A stretch of 45,933 nt of DNA. Source: Fischerella sp. CENA71. GTDB lineage: Bacteria > Cyanobacteriota > Cyanobacteriia > Cyanobacteriales > Nostocaceae. Shown here one piece after another: positions 35,268-42,423 of this stretch; position 1 is the stretch's first letter, and the number at the start of each line of letters is the position of its first letter. The stretch is from NCBI GenBank assembly GCA_024239075.1, contig JANBVI010000042.1, forward strand, positions 1 through 45,933. The letters are read 5' to 3'. The translations under genes were made by a program, and so were the position numbers. A model generated the notes under the pieces. The model did not search any database. It had not been told where the DNA came from and saw nothing but the letters and a program-made list of their open reading frames with translations.

Positions 35268-35991
35268 TAATTCTTCTCTCCTCTACAAAGAGAAATGGCT
35301 CACCGTTAGCTACCAACCCGTAAGTTTATTTACTCTCAAACGCTCTGATGCAACTAGCATGGCTGCACGTTCCAATTTGGTACCCACACCCTATGCTATC
35401 AAAATGGCGTTATTAAAAGCATTACTAGAAAGCCAAGGGAAACACCACCAAGACGACTTTGAGATTTGGATCAAAAAGGAATTTTCCTGGATTCGTGATT
35501 TGCAGATATACCTGCTCCCACCAGAACAATTGGTAGTCAATCGCAACGGTTACAAACTCAGATATTACGACCAAACCGCAGATAAAGCCGACAAAAATCG
35601 CTCCACAGTACCTATGCAAGATGGGTTTGTATTTCGGGAATGGATACATTTACAGGGAGAATTAAAAATTTGTGCGGGAGAATGCGACAACCTCGCAGAA
35701 TTAACTCAATTATTCGCCCAAATCAATTATTTTGGTAAAAAAGGTTGCTTTTTCCAATTTCTTCCCGACGCAACCCAACAAACCGATACACCCACCTTTA
35801 CACCAGACCCCACCACTAGTTTCACCGTGCAACCAATGGATGATTTAGGTAAAAAAACTACCTTTAACCGCATTAATCCATTTTCCAATGATAAAGCCCA
35901 GATTGACAAAGACCGGATAATAGAACCAGGATTTTTACCATTACGACTTCGTTCTACTAGTGCCCGTTATGACTTTTACCAAAGATACTGA
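35248..35991 (+). CDS. cas5: Cas5 subunit, second type I system
   Basis: A 247-residue protein in the Cas5 position. N-terminal WLTVSYQPVSLFTLKRSDAT followed by AARSNLVPTPYAIKMALLKA is the Cas5 pattern (the strand leading into the P-T-P-Y helix). The start at ATG 35248 has GGGAG 7 bases upstream and overlaps cas7 by 20 bases; the frame is open further upstream but that part is the cas7 gene. The stop overlaps cas6. Confidence 0.82.
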   Translation: MPKQLNNNSSLLYKEKWLTVSYQPVSLFTLKRSDATSMAARSNLVPTPYAIKMALLKALLESQGKHHQDDFEIWIKKEFSWIRDLQIYLLPPEQLVVNRNGYKLRYYDQTADKADKNRSTVPMQDGFVFREWIHLQGELKICAGECDNLAELTQLFAQINYFGKKGCFFQFLPDATQQTDTPTFTPDPTTSFTVQPMDDLGKKTTFNRINPFSNDKAQIDKDRIIEPGFLPLRLRSTSARYDFYQRY

Positions 35992-37024
35992 TAGTAATAA
36001 TGCTGCAAATACCTTACAAAATAGCAGAAAAACAGTAAACCCCTTTGCTGGATTAAGTGTAATTTTACGCCCAACTGAAACATCATCTACAGCGATCGCT
36101 TTAAGGGAATGGCTAGTTGAGGTTGATACTGCACCCATCTGGATACCTCTACGTAAAATAGATGGAGTAACGAAAATCATGCCTGTACTACCAGAAGCGA
36201 TTTTGTACGAAAATTTAATGCGATCGCTCTTAGGGCAAATCGCTGAAAATAGCTTGGTAGAATGGCGAGAGAAAGCCTACGAAGTTGGTGGTGTTGAGGT
36301 CAATTCCCATTCCCTACACACCATCCAAATTGCTATTTCCGCAGTCAAAGCCCTTCCCCCCACATTAGGACGTGCTATCCATGCATTGTGTTTTCGCTGG
36401 TTTGCTAATGCAAATTCAGAATTAGCCGAAACGTTACACAAACAAGATCATCTACCAATAACAATCGGGTTGGAATACTGTTCTCCGAAAAAAAACCTGT
36501 TGAAAATCAGCTTATTACAAAAAGAATTACTCGCACCCTTACTGTGGGGAATGAATGCAGACTTGGGTAACGAGATTACATTAGCGGGAATACCCTGTCG
36601 TTTGGGTGGTTGGATCGATATTACCCAAGCAACCAGCTATGAGAAACTTGTACAACTACCAACTCAAAATTTCATCGAATTCCAATTTCTTACCCCCACC
36701 AGTTTCAAACAGGGTAAAAATATTCAACCTTTTCCCCTACCTGAATTGGTTTTTAATGGACTATTGCGACGTTGGAATCTATTTGCACCAGAAGCATTAA
36801 AATTTCCTAGCATCGAATGGAATGCGGTAGTTTCAGCTTACGAACTCAAAACCTACGCCATGAAAATGGAAGGTGGTGCAGAGATAGGTGCAGAAGGATT
36901 AGTCAGATATAGATTCACAGACAGCGAACAAGCCAGAATCGCCACCACTTTAGCGCATTTTGCCACCTTTGCCGGCATTGGTCGAAAAACTGCAATGGGA
37001 ATGGGACAAGTGAAGGGGGGATAA
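35969..37024 (+). CDS. cas6: Cas6 endoribonuclease, second type I system
   Basis: A 351-residue Cas6 that should process transcripts of arrays 2 and 3. The C-terminal glycine-rich loop GIGRKTAMGMGQVKGG is diagnostic; FLTPTSFKQGKNIQPFPLPE marks the second ferredoxin fold. It is the only Cas6 near these arrays, so it probably also supplies crRNA to the type III complex (inference). ATG 35969 is chosen; GTG 35960 is also in frame. It faces two repeat types in array 2 that differ exactly in the 3' stem and cleavage region. Confidence 0.88.
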   Translation: MTFTKDTDSNNAANTLQNSRKTVNPFAGLSVILRPTETSSTAIALREWLVEVDTAPIWIPLRKIDGVTKIMPVLPEAILYENLMRSLLGQIAENSLVEWREKAYEVGGVEVNSHSLHTIQIAISAVKALPPTLGRAIHALCFRWFANANSELAETLHKQDHLPITIGLEYCSPKKNLLKISLLQKELLAPLLWGMNADLGNEITLAGIPCRLGGWIDITQATSYEKLVQLPTQNFIEFQFLTPTSFKQGKNIQPFPLPELVFNGLLRRWNLFAPEALKFPSIEWNAVVSAYELKTYAMKMEGGAEIGAEGLVRYRFTDSEQARIATTLAHFATFAGIGRKTAMGMGQVKGG

Positions 37025-37030
37025 GGGAAG

Positions 37031-37076
37031 AGCAGGGAGCAGGGAGCAGGGAGCAGGAGTTAGGGGGCAGGGAGCA
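37031..37076 (+). repeat. Heptanucleotide tandem repeat (GGGAGCA type)
   Basis: Between cas6 and cas4: the unit GGGAGCA (or AGCAGGG) occurs about six times, partly degenerate (GGAGTTA, GGGGGCA). Such short tandem repeats are common between genes in Nostocales. Confidence 0.9.
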
Positions 37077-37083
37077 TTGACCA

Positions 37084-37674
37084 ATGACTAATATGAATGA
37101 AAATTACTTACCCCTGGCGTATCTTAACGCTTGGGAATATTGCCCACGGCGATTTTACCTTGAATATGTGCTAGGAGAAATGGAAGACAACGAACATATT
37201 ATTTTAGGTCGCCATTTACACCGCAACATTAATGAAGAACTAGTAATAACCGAAGGCGATACCGTAATTCGTCAACAACAATGGGTATGGAGCGATCGCC
37301 TGAAAATTGCCGGGATTATCGATGCAGTGGAAGAGTCTGAAGGTCAACTTATCCCGGTAGAATACAAAAAAGGGAAAATGGCACAACATCTCAACGACCA
37401 TTTTCAACTCTGTGGTGCAGCTTTATGTTTAGAAGAACGCACCGGACGCAGCATTGCTTATGGCGAAATTTTTTACCACGCCAACCGTAGAAGACAAACC
37501 GTAGCATTTACCCCACAATTACGACAAGCTACAGAAAATGCGATCGGGCTTGCTCAAGTTGCTGTTAATCAGCAAATGCCAGCCCCCATTAACAATAGCA
37601 AAAAATGCTCCTCATGCAGCTTGCAACGAATTTGCTTACCTTTTGAGGTCAAAGCACTCCGTGCAGAAATGTAA
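37084..37674 (+). CDS. cas4: Cas4 nuclease, second type I system
   Basis: A 196-residue RecB-family Fe-S nuclease that helps select and trim prespacers. Cysteines: Cys20 (EYCPRRFYLEYV) and the C-terminal cluster Cys175, Cys178, Cys184. Nuclease motifs: GRHLHR, AGIIDAVEESEGQLIPVEYK with the Asp and the E-x-K pair, and QLCGAALCLEE. ATG 37084 or 37093 could be the start. Free-standing Cas4 here contrasts with the Cas4-Cas1 fusion at 8810. Confidence 0.93.
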   Translation: MTNMNENYLPLAYLNAWEYCPRRFYLEYVLGEMEDNEHIILGRHLHRNINEELVITEGDTVIRQQQWVWSDRLKIAGIIDAVEESEGQLIPVEYKKGKMAQHLNDHFQLCGAALCLEERTGRSIAYGEIFYHANRRRQTVAFTPQLRQATENAIGLAQVAVNQQMPAPINNSKKCSSCSLQRICLPFEVKALRAEM

Positions 37675-37736
37675 AGAGGATTCTGCACTAGGTTTTGGTA
37701 AAGCAATTGTTTGAAAATTCAAAATCCCAAATTAAT

Positions 37737-38714
37737 ATGTCAGTTCTCTACGTTACTCAAGCCGAAGCTGTTTTAAGTAAAGTCTACGAAGCCTTCACTG
37801 TCTCTTTAAAGCAGGAAGATGGTACATGGAAAAAAAAAAATATACCCGCACAAACTGTAGAACAAGTAGTTCTCATGGGTAATCCTCAAGTTACCGGAGA
37901 CGCTCTGGTCTATGCTTTAGAATTAGGAATGCCCGTACATTATCTTTCCTTTTTCGGAAAATACTTAGGCTCGGCGCTGCCTGGATACTCCCGTAACGGT
38001 CAACTTCGGTTAGCTCAATATGCAGTTTACAACGATCCTGCACGACGTTTGGAATTAGTCAAAGCAATAGTTACTACCAAGATTCACAATCAGTACAACG
38101 TACTTTATCGCCATAACGAACGGGATAATCCGCTCAAACAACGCAAAACTATGGTTAAAACCCAAAAAACTATAGACCAGGTGCGGGGAATTGAAGGATT
38201 AGCAGCACGAGAGTATTTTGCTTGTTGGCAAAGAATGGTTGGGAAACAATGGACTTTCAACGGTCGCAATCGTAACCCACCCACCGATCCCGTGAATGCC
38301 TTATTAAGTTTTTCCTATGCTTTGTTGAAAACCCAAGTTACCTCTGCGGTTCACCTTGCTGGACTTGACCCCTATATTGGTTACTTACATGAAGTCCATC
38401 ATGGACAACCAGCAATGGTATTGGATGTCATAGAAGAATTTCGTCCTCTCGTTGCTGACAATGTAGTTTTGGGCTTGTTGGGTAAACGGGAAATTCAACC
38501 CCAAGATTTTACTGAAAGTTTGGGTGCTTATCGGCTTTCTGATGCAGGCAGAAAATGCTTTTTAGAAGCATTTGAACGGAAAATGAACGATGAATTTACC
38601 CATCCAGTTTTTAATTATCGTTGCACCTATCGAAGAGCGATCGAATTGCAAGCACGATTGCTGAGTCGGCATTTGCAAGAAGGTATTCCCTATAAACCCT
38701 TAACTTTGCGGTAA
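37737..38714 (+). CDS. cas1: Cas1 integrase, second type I system
   Basis: A 325-residue Cas1 with the metal triad Glu153 (GIEGLAAREYF), His218 (YLHEVHHG) and Glu233 (VIEEFRPLV). The N-terminal beta domain starts MSVLYVTQAEAVLSKVYEAF. I use ATG 37737; the frame is open to TTG 37695 but that part does not look like Cas1. It integrates new spacers next to the leaders at 30765 and 39151 (inference). Confidence 0.95.
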   Translation: MSVLYVTQAEAVLSKVYEAFTVSLKQEDGTWKKKNIPAQTVEQVVLMGNPQVTGDALVYALELGMPVHYLSFFGKYLGSALPGYSRNGQLRLAQYAVYNDPARRLELVKAIVTTKIHNQYNVLYRHNERDNPLKQRKTMVKTQKTIDQVRGIEGLAAREYFACWQRMVGKQWTFNGRNRNPPTDPVNALLSFSYALLKTQVTSAVHLAGLDPYIGYLHEVHHGQPAMVLDVIEEFRPLVADNVVLGLLGKREIQPQDFTESLGAYRLSDAGRKCFLEAFERKMNDEFTHPVFNYRCTYRRAIELQARLLSRHLQEGIPYKPLTLR

Positions 38715-38840
38715 AACACAAACAGGACAAGAAAATTAACAATTTAAGACTAAAGACATTTTTCAGACAAGGATTTAAACTCCGCCTGTAGCTTGCTTCC
38801 CGCAGTGTAATTGAGGCTGTTGCTCAAATTTCAAATCATA

Positions 38841-39134
38841 ATGAATAAGCTATTTTATCTCATAATTTACGATTTACCCGATAATAAAGCAGCTAATAAG
38901 CGGCGTACTCGGTTGCATAAAATGCTTTCTGGTTATGGAACTTGGACACAATATAGTGTGTTTGAATGTTTTTTAACGACGGTAAAATTTACTGAAATGC
39001 AAATCAAGATTGAAAATTTAATTAAACCAGAAGAGGATTCAGTTAGAGTTTACGTGCTAGATGCTGGCTCTGTAAAACGAACGATTACTTATGGTTCCCA
39101 AAAACCTCGACAAGAACAAGTTATTATTCTATAG
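38841..39134 (+). CDS. cas2: Cas2, second type I system
   Basis: A 97-residue Cas2 starting MNKLFYLIIYDLPDNKAANK with Asp11 in the conserved YDLPD strand end, then GTWTQYSVFECFL. The ATG is 30 bases inside a longer open frame that begins at TTG 38811. It ends 16 bases before leader 3. With Cas1 it forms the integration complex. Confidence 0.93.
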   Translation: MNKLFYLIIYDLPDNKAANKRRTRLHKMLSGYGTWTQYSVFECFLTTVKFTEMQIKIENLIKPEEDSVRVYVLDAGSVKRTITYGSQKPRQEQVIIL

Positions 39135-39150
39135 TTATGTTGTTAGCTTA

Positions 39151-39354
39151 ATGTTTGGCAAACCAAAGCGGGGGCTAAAACCTGGGGGGTTCTGCCAAAA
39201 TCGCCAGAACCTTGACAAGTTAATAGTTACATCGTTTGAAAACTTGCAACAAATAGGAATATGTTGCAATAAGCGAGGGTGAAATGAGGTCATTTTTGAG
39301 GTCTGCCAAAACTGCTTGTAGAATCCTTGCTCTGTAAGGGTTTCAGGGGGCGGA
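39151..39354 (+). promoter_or_regulatory. Leader of array 3 (204 bp)
   Basis: Same length as leader 2 with about ten base differences. Both inverted repeats (GGTTCTG/CAGAACC and TTGCAAC/GTTGCAA), the TTGACA box and the last ~60 bases are conserved. Confidence 0.8.
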
Positions 39355-40338
39355 CTTGAAACTTAGCGAATCCTGTAAACGGGATTGAAACTGAAGTTTA
39401 CACCGTTGATTAGTAGCGATATTAAGTATCCTTGAAACTTAGCGAATCCTGTAAACGGGATTGAAACAAAACCAGTAAAATATAGTTAGGTCTAAGCTGA
39501 CACTTGAAACTTAGCGAATCCTGTAAACGGGATTGAAACATGATGAAGAAGGAGAAGATAAATCAATCCTCACTCTTGAAACTTAGCGAATCCTGTAAAC
39601 GGGATTGAAACAAAATAGTTAGTCCATAAGTAACGGTCAAAGTCTTTTCTTGAAACTTAGCGAATCCTGTAAACGGGATTGAAACAATATAGAATTAACA
39701 CTTTTACTAATCAGTTTAACTTGAAACTTAGCGAATCCTGTAAACGGGATTGAAACAATCAATTTCGCTAATTTCAGTCACAACGTTATCACTTGAAACT
39801 TAGCGAATCCTGTAAACGGGATTGAAACTTCAAAAACGGCTGTTTTAATCTTGATACCAAAGACTTGAAACTTAGCGAATCCTGTAAACGGGATTGAAAC
39901 AATCTAAACTTACAACGCTTGTTGTGACTGTTTCTTCTTGAAACTTAGCGAATCCTGTAAACGGGATTGAAACCGGCATAAATATTGCACATCAATTCAT
40001 CGTAATGATGCTTGAAACTTAGCGAATCCTGTAAACGGGATTGAAACCAAATCCTGAGAAACCAAAATAATGATTACAACCTTGAAACTTAGCGAATCCT
40101 GTAAACGGGATTGAAACTTTTTATTGTCTTTCGTCTCACGTCCTTTCTGAAAAGCTTGAAACTTAGCGAATCCTGTAAACGGGATTGAAACCAGAACTAT
40201 ATTGGTAAGTTAAAGGGAATTCATTTTTCTTGAAACTTAGCGAATCCTGTAAACGGGATTGAAACCTTCGGACAATTGAGCGTTATGAAAAACTCAAAGT
40301 TCTTGAAACTTAGCGAATCCTGTAAACGGGATTGAAAC
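39355..40338 (+). CRISPR. CRISPR array 3: 14 repeats of 37 bp, 13 spacers
   Basis: Identical repeats start at 39355, 39431, 39503, 39575, 39649, 39720, 39792, 39864, 39937, 40011, 40081, 40155, 40229 and 40302. They differ from the old-type repeats of array 2 by one base (CCTGTAAAC instead of CCTGGAAAC) and end GGGATTGAAAC. AATCC and GGATT can pair, and the handle would be ATTGAAAC, as in many type I and III systems. Spacers are 39, 35, 35, 37, 34, 35, 35, 36, 37, 33, 37, 37 and 36 bp. Transcription is left to right from leader 3. Confidence 0.97.
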
Positions 40339-40363
40339 ATATCTGCGTCAACGTTATTTAACT

Positions 40364-40804
40364 TTATAATGCCGTAGGATTTGTCAAAAACACCGCCGCC
40401 GTACCCGTCTCACCGTGCCGTGCCTTAGCTACAAGTAGTTCTAAGATTCCCCGGTCAACGGTATCCGGGTTGTAGTACTCATCTCGGTAAGCCAAGATGA
40501 TGTGATCTGCCACCATTTTGGCAAGGTTATGAAATTCCCAATCTATTAAGGGTGCAAGTCCATCTCGATGTCTACGGATGCGATCGCTTATTCTGCCCAT
40601 AGCTTCTGGGTCAAGGCCTTTCCAATTAATAAAATATCGGTGCCCTCGCGTTCCCACCACGTGGGAACGCTCACCAATTCTTGGGTTGAGCCAAAATATA
40701 TTTGATAGGGCACCGATATTTTATTTTTTGGAGATCCCCAAGCATGATTCGCCTAAAATCGCTTCTTCAACCTCAATGTTTTGGGGTGGTAGTCGGTCAA
40801 TCAC
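40364..40804 (-). pseudogene. dnaB: dnaB-like replicative helicase remnant
   Basis: Minus strand: GGAGGT then GTG 40804 starts VIDRLPPQNIEVEEAILGE, the DnaB N-terminus. Hairpin element B interrupts it with an early stop (40721). After the element the gene resumes with LDPEAMGRISDRI, then jumps to the C-terminal helicase end (ADHIILAYRDEYYNPDT, then KARHGETGTAAVF), so several hundred central residues including Walker A are lost. It is a non-functional leftover, perhaps of a plasmid or phage-type replication gene. Confidence 0.75.
40616..40739 (+). repeat. Hairpin element B inserted in the dnaB remnant (124 bp)
   Basis: Outer arms AATAAAATATCGGTGCCC and its exact complement (18 bp) with weaker pairing further out; inner perfect hairpin GCGTTCCCAC-CAC-GTGGGAACGC; then GGGTTGAGCCAAAATATATTTGATA before the right arm is represented by the shared GGGTTGAGCCAAAATAT core. 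The 3' end TTGGAGATCCCC matches element A. AAG flanks both sides (40613-40615, 40740-40742). Removing the element and one AAG nearly restores the DnaB reading GIMLDPEAMGRI, which supports these borders. Confidence 0.8.
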
Positions 40805-40839
40805 GTCGCACCTCCAGTATTTTTAGCGCGATTTTGGCG

Positions 40840-40998
40840 TTACGACTCTTCCCAAGCTCTGTGAGCCTGTCGTTGCCGTTGTTCGATTTCTCGACGAAAT
40901 TCGTCTAGAGGATTTTTGGTTGCAGCTTTTTTGGCCACAGCAGAAGCTTTGAATTTGATGCCATTGCCGTAAGGATCGAGCGCTCGCAGGTCGCACTC
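40840..40998 (-). pseudogene. C-terminal remnant of an unknown protein upstream of dnaB
   Basis: A minus-strand frame of 52 codons with no start, bounded by stops at 40999-41001 and 40840-40842. It contains CDLRALDPYGNGIKFKASA and a charged end (DEFRREIEQRQRQAHRAWEE). It ends 36 bases before the dnaB-like GTG, so the two were probably in one operon. Family unknown. Confidence 0.4.
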
Positions 40999-41002
40999 TT
41001 AG

Positions 41003-41386
41003 TTAGGGATGGAGGGACGATAAAGAATCTTCTGACAAGACAAGTTGATAACCTGCATCAGCTGGTGATACGACTGAAATGAAAACCAATGGCTCTGAGC
41101 CGTTGTTGAATACTCCGTGTACACATCCGGTATGAGCGACTACTACATCTCCTGCAATGATCGGCTTCGTAGTACCTGTTTGATCCAGATAATATTCTCC
41201 CCTTCCGCTCAAAACAGTCCAGGTATCTTGCCCGTTAGGATGGGTGTGCATAGGGATTTTTTGTCCCGGCTTGATATACCAAGCCACAACGACAGCATCC
41301 TTAGATTCCGTAATCACCGAACGAATAGGCTCCCCATCTGTCGGCTGAAAAAATTTAGAACTGTTGAAAATCCTGGTCGTACTCAT
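41003..41386 (-). CDS. Small cupin-domain protein
   Basis: A 127-residue single-domain cupin: metal-binding motif 1 PGQKIPMHTHPNGQDTWTVL with its two His, and motif 2 GDVVVAHTGCVHGVFNNG with the last His. Such proteins bind a metal and small ligands or act as simple enzymes; the substrate is unknown. ATG 41386 is the likely start; a GTG 8 codons upstream (41410) is also in frame. It is followed by the remnants of the dnaB operon on the same strand. Confidence 0.82.
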   Translation of the reverse strand: MSTTRIFNSSKFFQPTDGEPIRSVITESKDAVVVAWYIKPGQKIPMHTHPNGQDTWTVLSGRGEYYLDQTGTTKPIIAGDVVVAHTGCVHGVFNNGSEPLVFISVVSPADAGYQLVLSEDSLSSLHP

Positions 41387-41897
41387 CTTTTTTAGTTCCG
41401 TCGAACTCACGTTTCATTATTGGTGCGATCGCACTCCTGTACTCAGCTTTGTTTGTAAAAAAACAGGATTTCTAATAGCTAGAGTGTGATCACATATAGA
41501 AATTACTATACGAGGACGTGGGGGCGACTTGATGCTTGTTGCAGAGTTTCATATTGCTTAACAGTATCTACTAATCCATCATCAATCATCCGGACAATGA
41601 GAGGTAGTTGCCTGATGGGTTGCCAGTTTGGTGTTTGGTTGCGATGATTTGGCATGATAGTTCTCGAAAGGTAATGCCTGACCATACCAGATGGAGTAGC
41701 GCTGGCACAATCTACCTACTGTTGGGAGCGATGAGAAAATGCGATCGCTCGTAGTATATAGTTTAGACATCTCCAGAAATGAGATATCGACCCTGAATAT
41801 ATAAGGCTTTTACATTCTTTTTCACGCCTATGTCTTTTGTACAGTCATCTAGTCATCTTGTTACTGAAATTTTAGTTTAATATTGAGGAATGAAAAA
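41387..41897. other. Gap between cupin and thioredoxin genes
   Basis: Contains HIP1 sites (about 41426 and 41741) and the small minus-strand frame at 41506-41655. No terminator or other feature is clear. Confidence 0.4.
41506..41655 (-). pseudogene. Short hypothetical protein, probably C-terminally truncated
   Basis: A 49-codon frame starting MPNHRNQTPNWQPIRQLPLI and continuing VRMIDDGLVDTVKQYETLQQ before ending SRPHVLV. The N-terminus reads as genuine protein and resembles small conserved cyanobacterial hypotheticals that I recall as longer than this, so the stop (41506) probably cuts it. No clear ribosome-binding site is seen. Function unknown. Confidence 0.4.
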
Positions 41898-42230
41898 ATG
41901 TCTACTGAAACTGATATAGTTGCTTACATTCAAGAAAGTGAATTTGATGCTCTTTTAAGTGAACAAAAAGTTGTTGTTGTTGATTTTACTGCTACTTGGT
42001 GTGGACCATGCCGTCTTGTTAGTCCGTTAATGGATCAACTTGCACAGGAATACAAAGGTCGTGTCAAGGTCGTTAAGGTAGATGTGGATAACAACAAGCC
42101 GATGTTCAAAAAATTTGGTCTTCGCAGCATTCCAGCAGTTTTAATTTTCTTTGATGGTGAGTTAGCAGAAACAATCGTAGGAGTATCCCCCTACGAGCAA
42201 TTTAGCAGTGCTGTTGACAAGCTTGTTTAG
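41898..42230 (+). CDS. trxA: Thioredoxin
   Basis: A 110-residue thioredoxin; reduces disulfides of target proteins using electrons from a thioredoxin reductase. Active site WCGPC with Cys35 and Cys38, the buried Asp at VVDFTATW, and the cis-proline in RSIPAVLIF. The start at ATG 41898 follows AGGA about 10 bases upstream. The length is typical. The small-RNA-like element copy 2 starts 40 bases after its stop, so its palindrome may act as the trxA terminator. Confidence 0.92.
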   Translation: MSTETDIVAYIQESEFDALLSEQKVVVVDFTATWCGPCRLVSPLMDQLAQEYKGRVKVVKVDVDNNKPMFKKFGLRSIPAVLIFFDGELAETIVGVSPYEQFSSAVDKLV

Positions 42231-42270
42231 TTTGTTGATATGTGTGAAAAAGCCCAATTTTAACTTGAGC

Positions 42271-42379
42271 TTAACTCTACTTGAAGAGTTAAAAATTAAT
42301 TAAAAATGCTTATACTGCAATTACTAAGCAAGAATTAATTCTATCAGCCCCGAGTATTAGACCTACTGGGGGCTTTTTT
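42271..42379 (+). ncRNA. Small-RNA-like element, copy 2
   Basis: Perfect palindrome TTAACTCT-ACTTGA-AGAGTTAA (42271-42292), TATACT (42311-42316), body ATTACTAAGCAAGAATTAAT identical to copy 1, and terminator AGCCCC...GGGGCT with an inner AGTA/TACT pair and T-run (42346-42379). Against copy 1 the outer terminator stem changes from AGTCCC/GGGACT to AGCCCC/GGGGCT, keeping pairing. The palindrome's 6-base centre is the reverse complement of that in copy 1. Confidence 0.65.
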
Positions 42380-42423
42380 AAATTTATTAGGGGTGAAAGT
42401 AGCGAAGACACTGACTTGAAAAT

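Noticed and set aside
17900-40338. Type I-D or CRISPR-associated transposon (CAST)
   Set aside because: No Cas10d, Csc1 or Csc2 pattern is seen, and no tnsB, tnsC or tniQ; complete cas1, cas2, cas3 and cas4 argue for ordinary type I plus type III defence.
40578-40908. Plus-strand frames across element B
   Set aside because: They are antisense to the dnaB remnant and run through the hairpin arms.
41582-41770. Minus-strand 62-codon frame before trxA
   Set aside because: Overlaps a more protein-like frame (41506-41655) in another phase and a HIP1 site; no family match.
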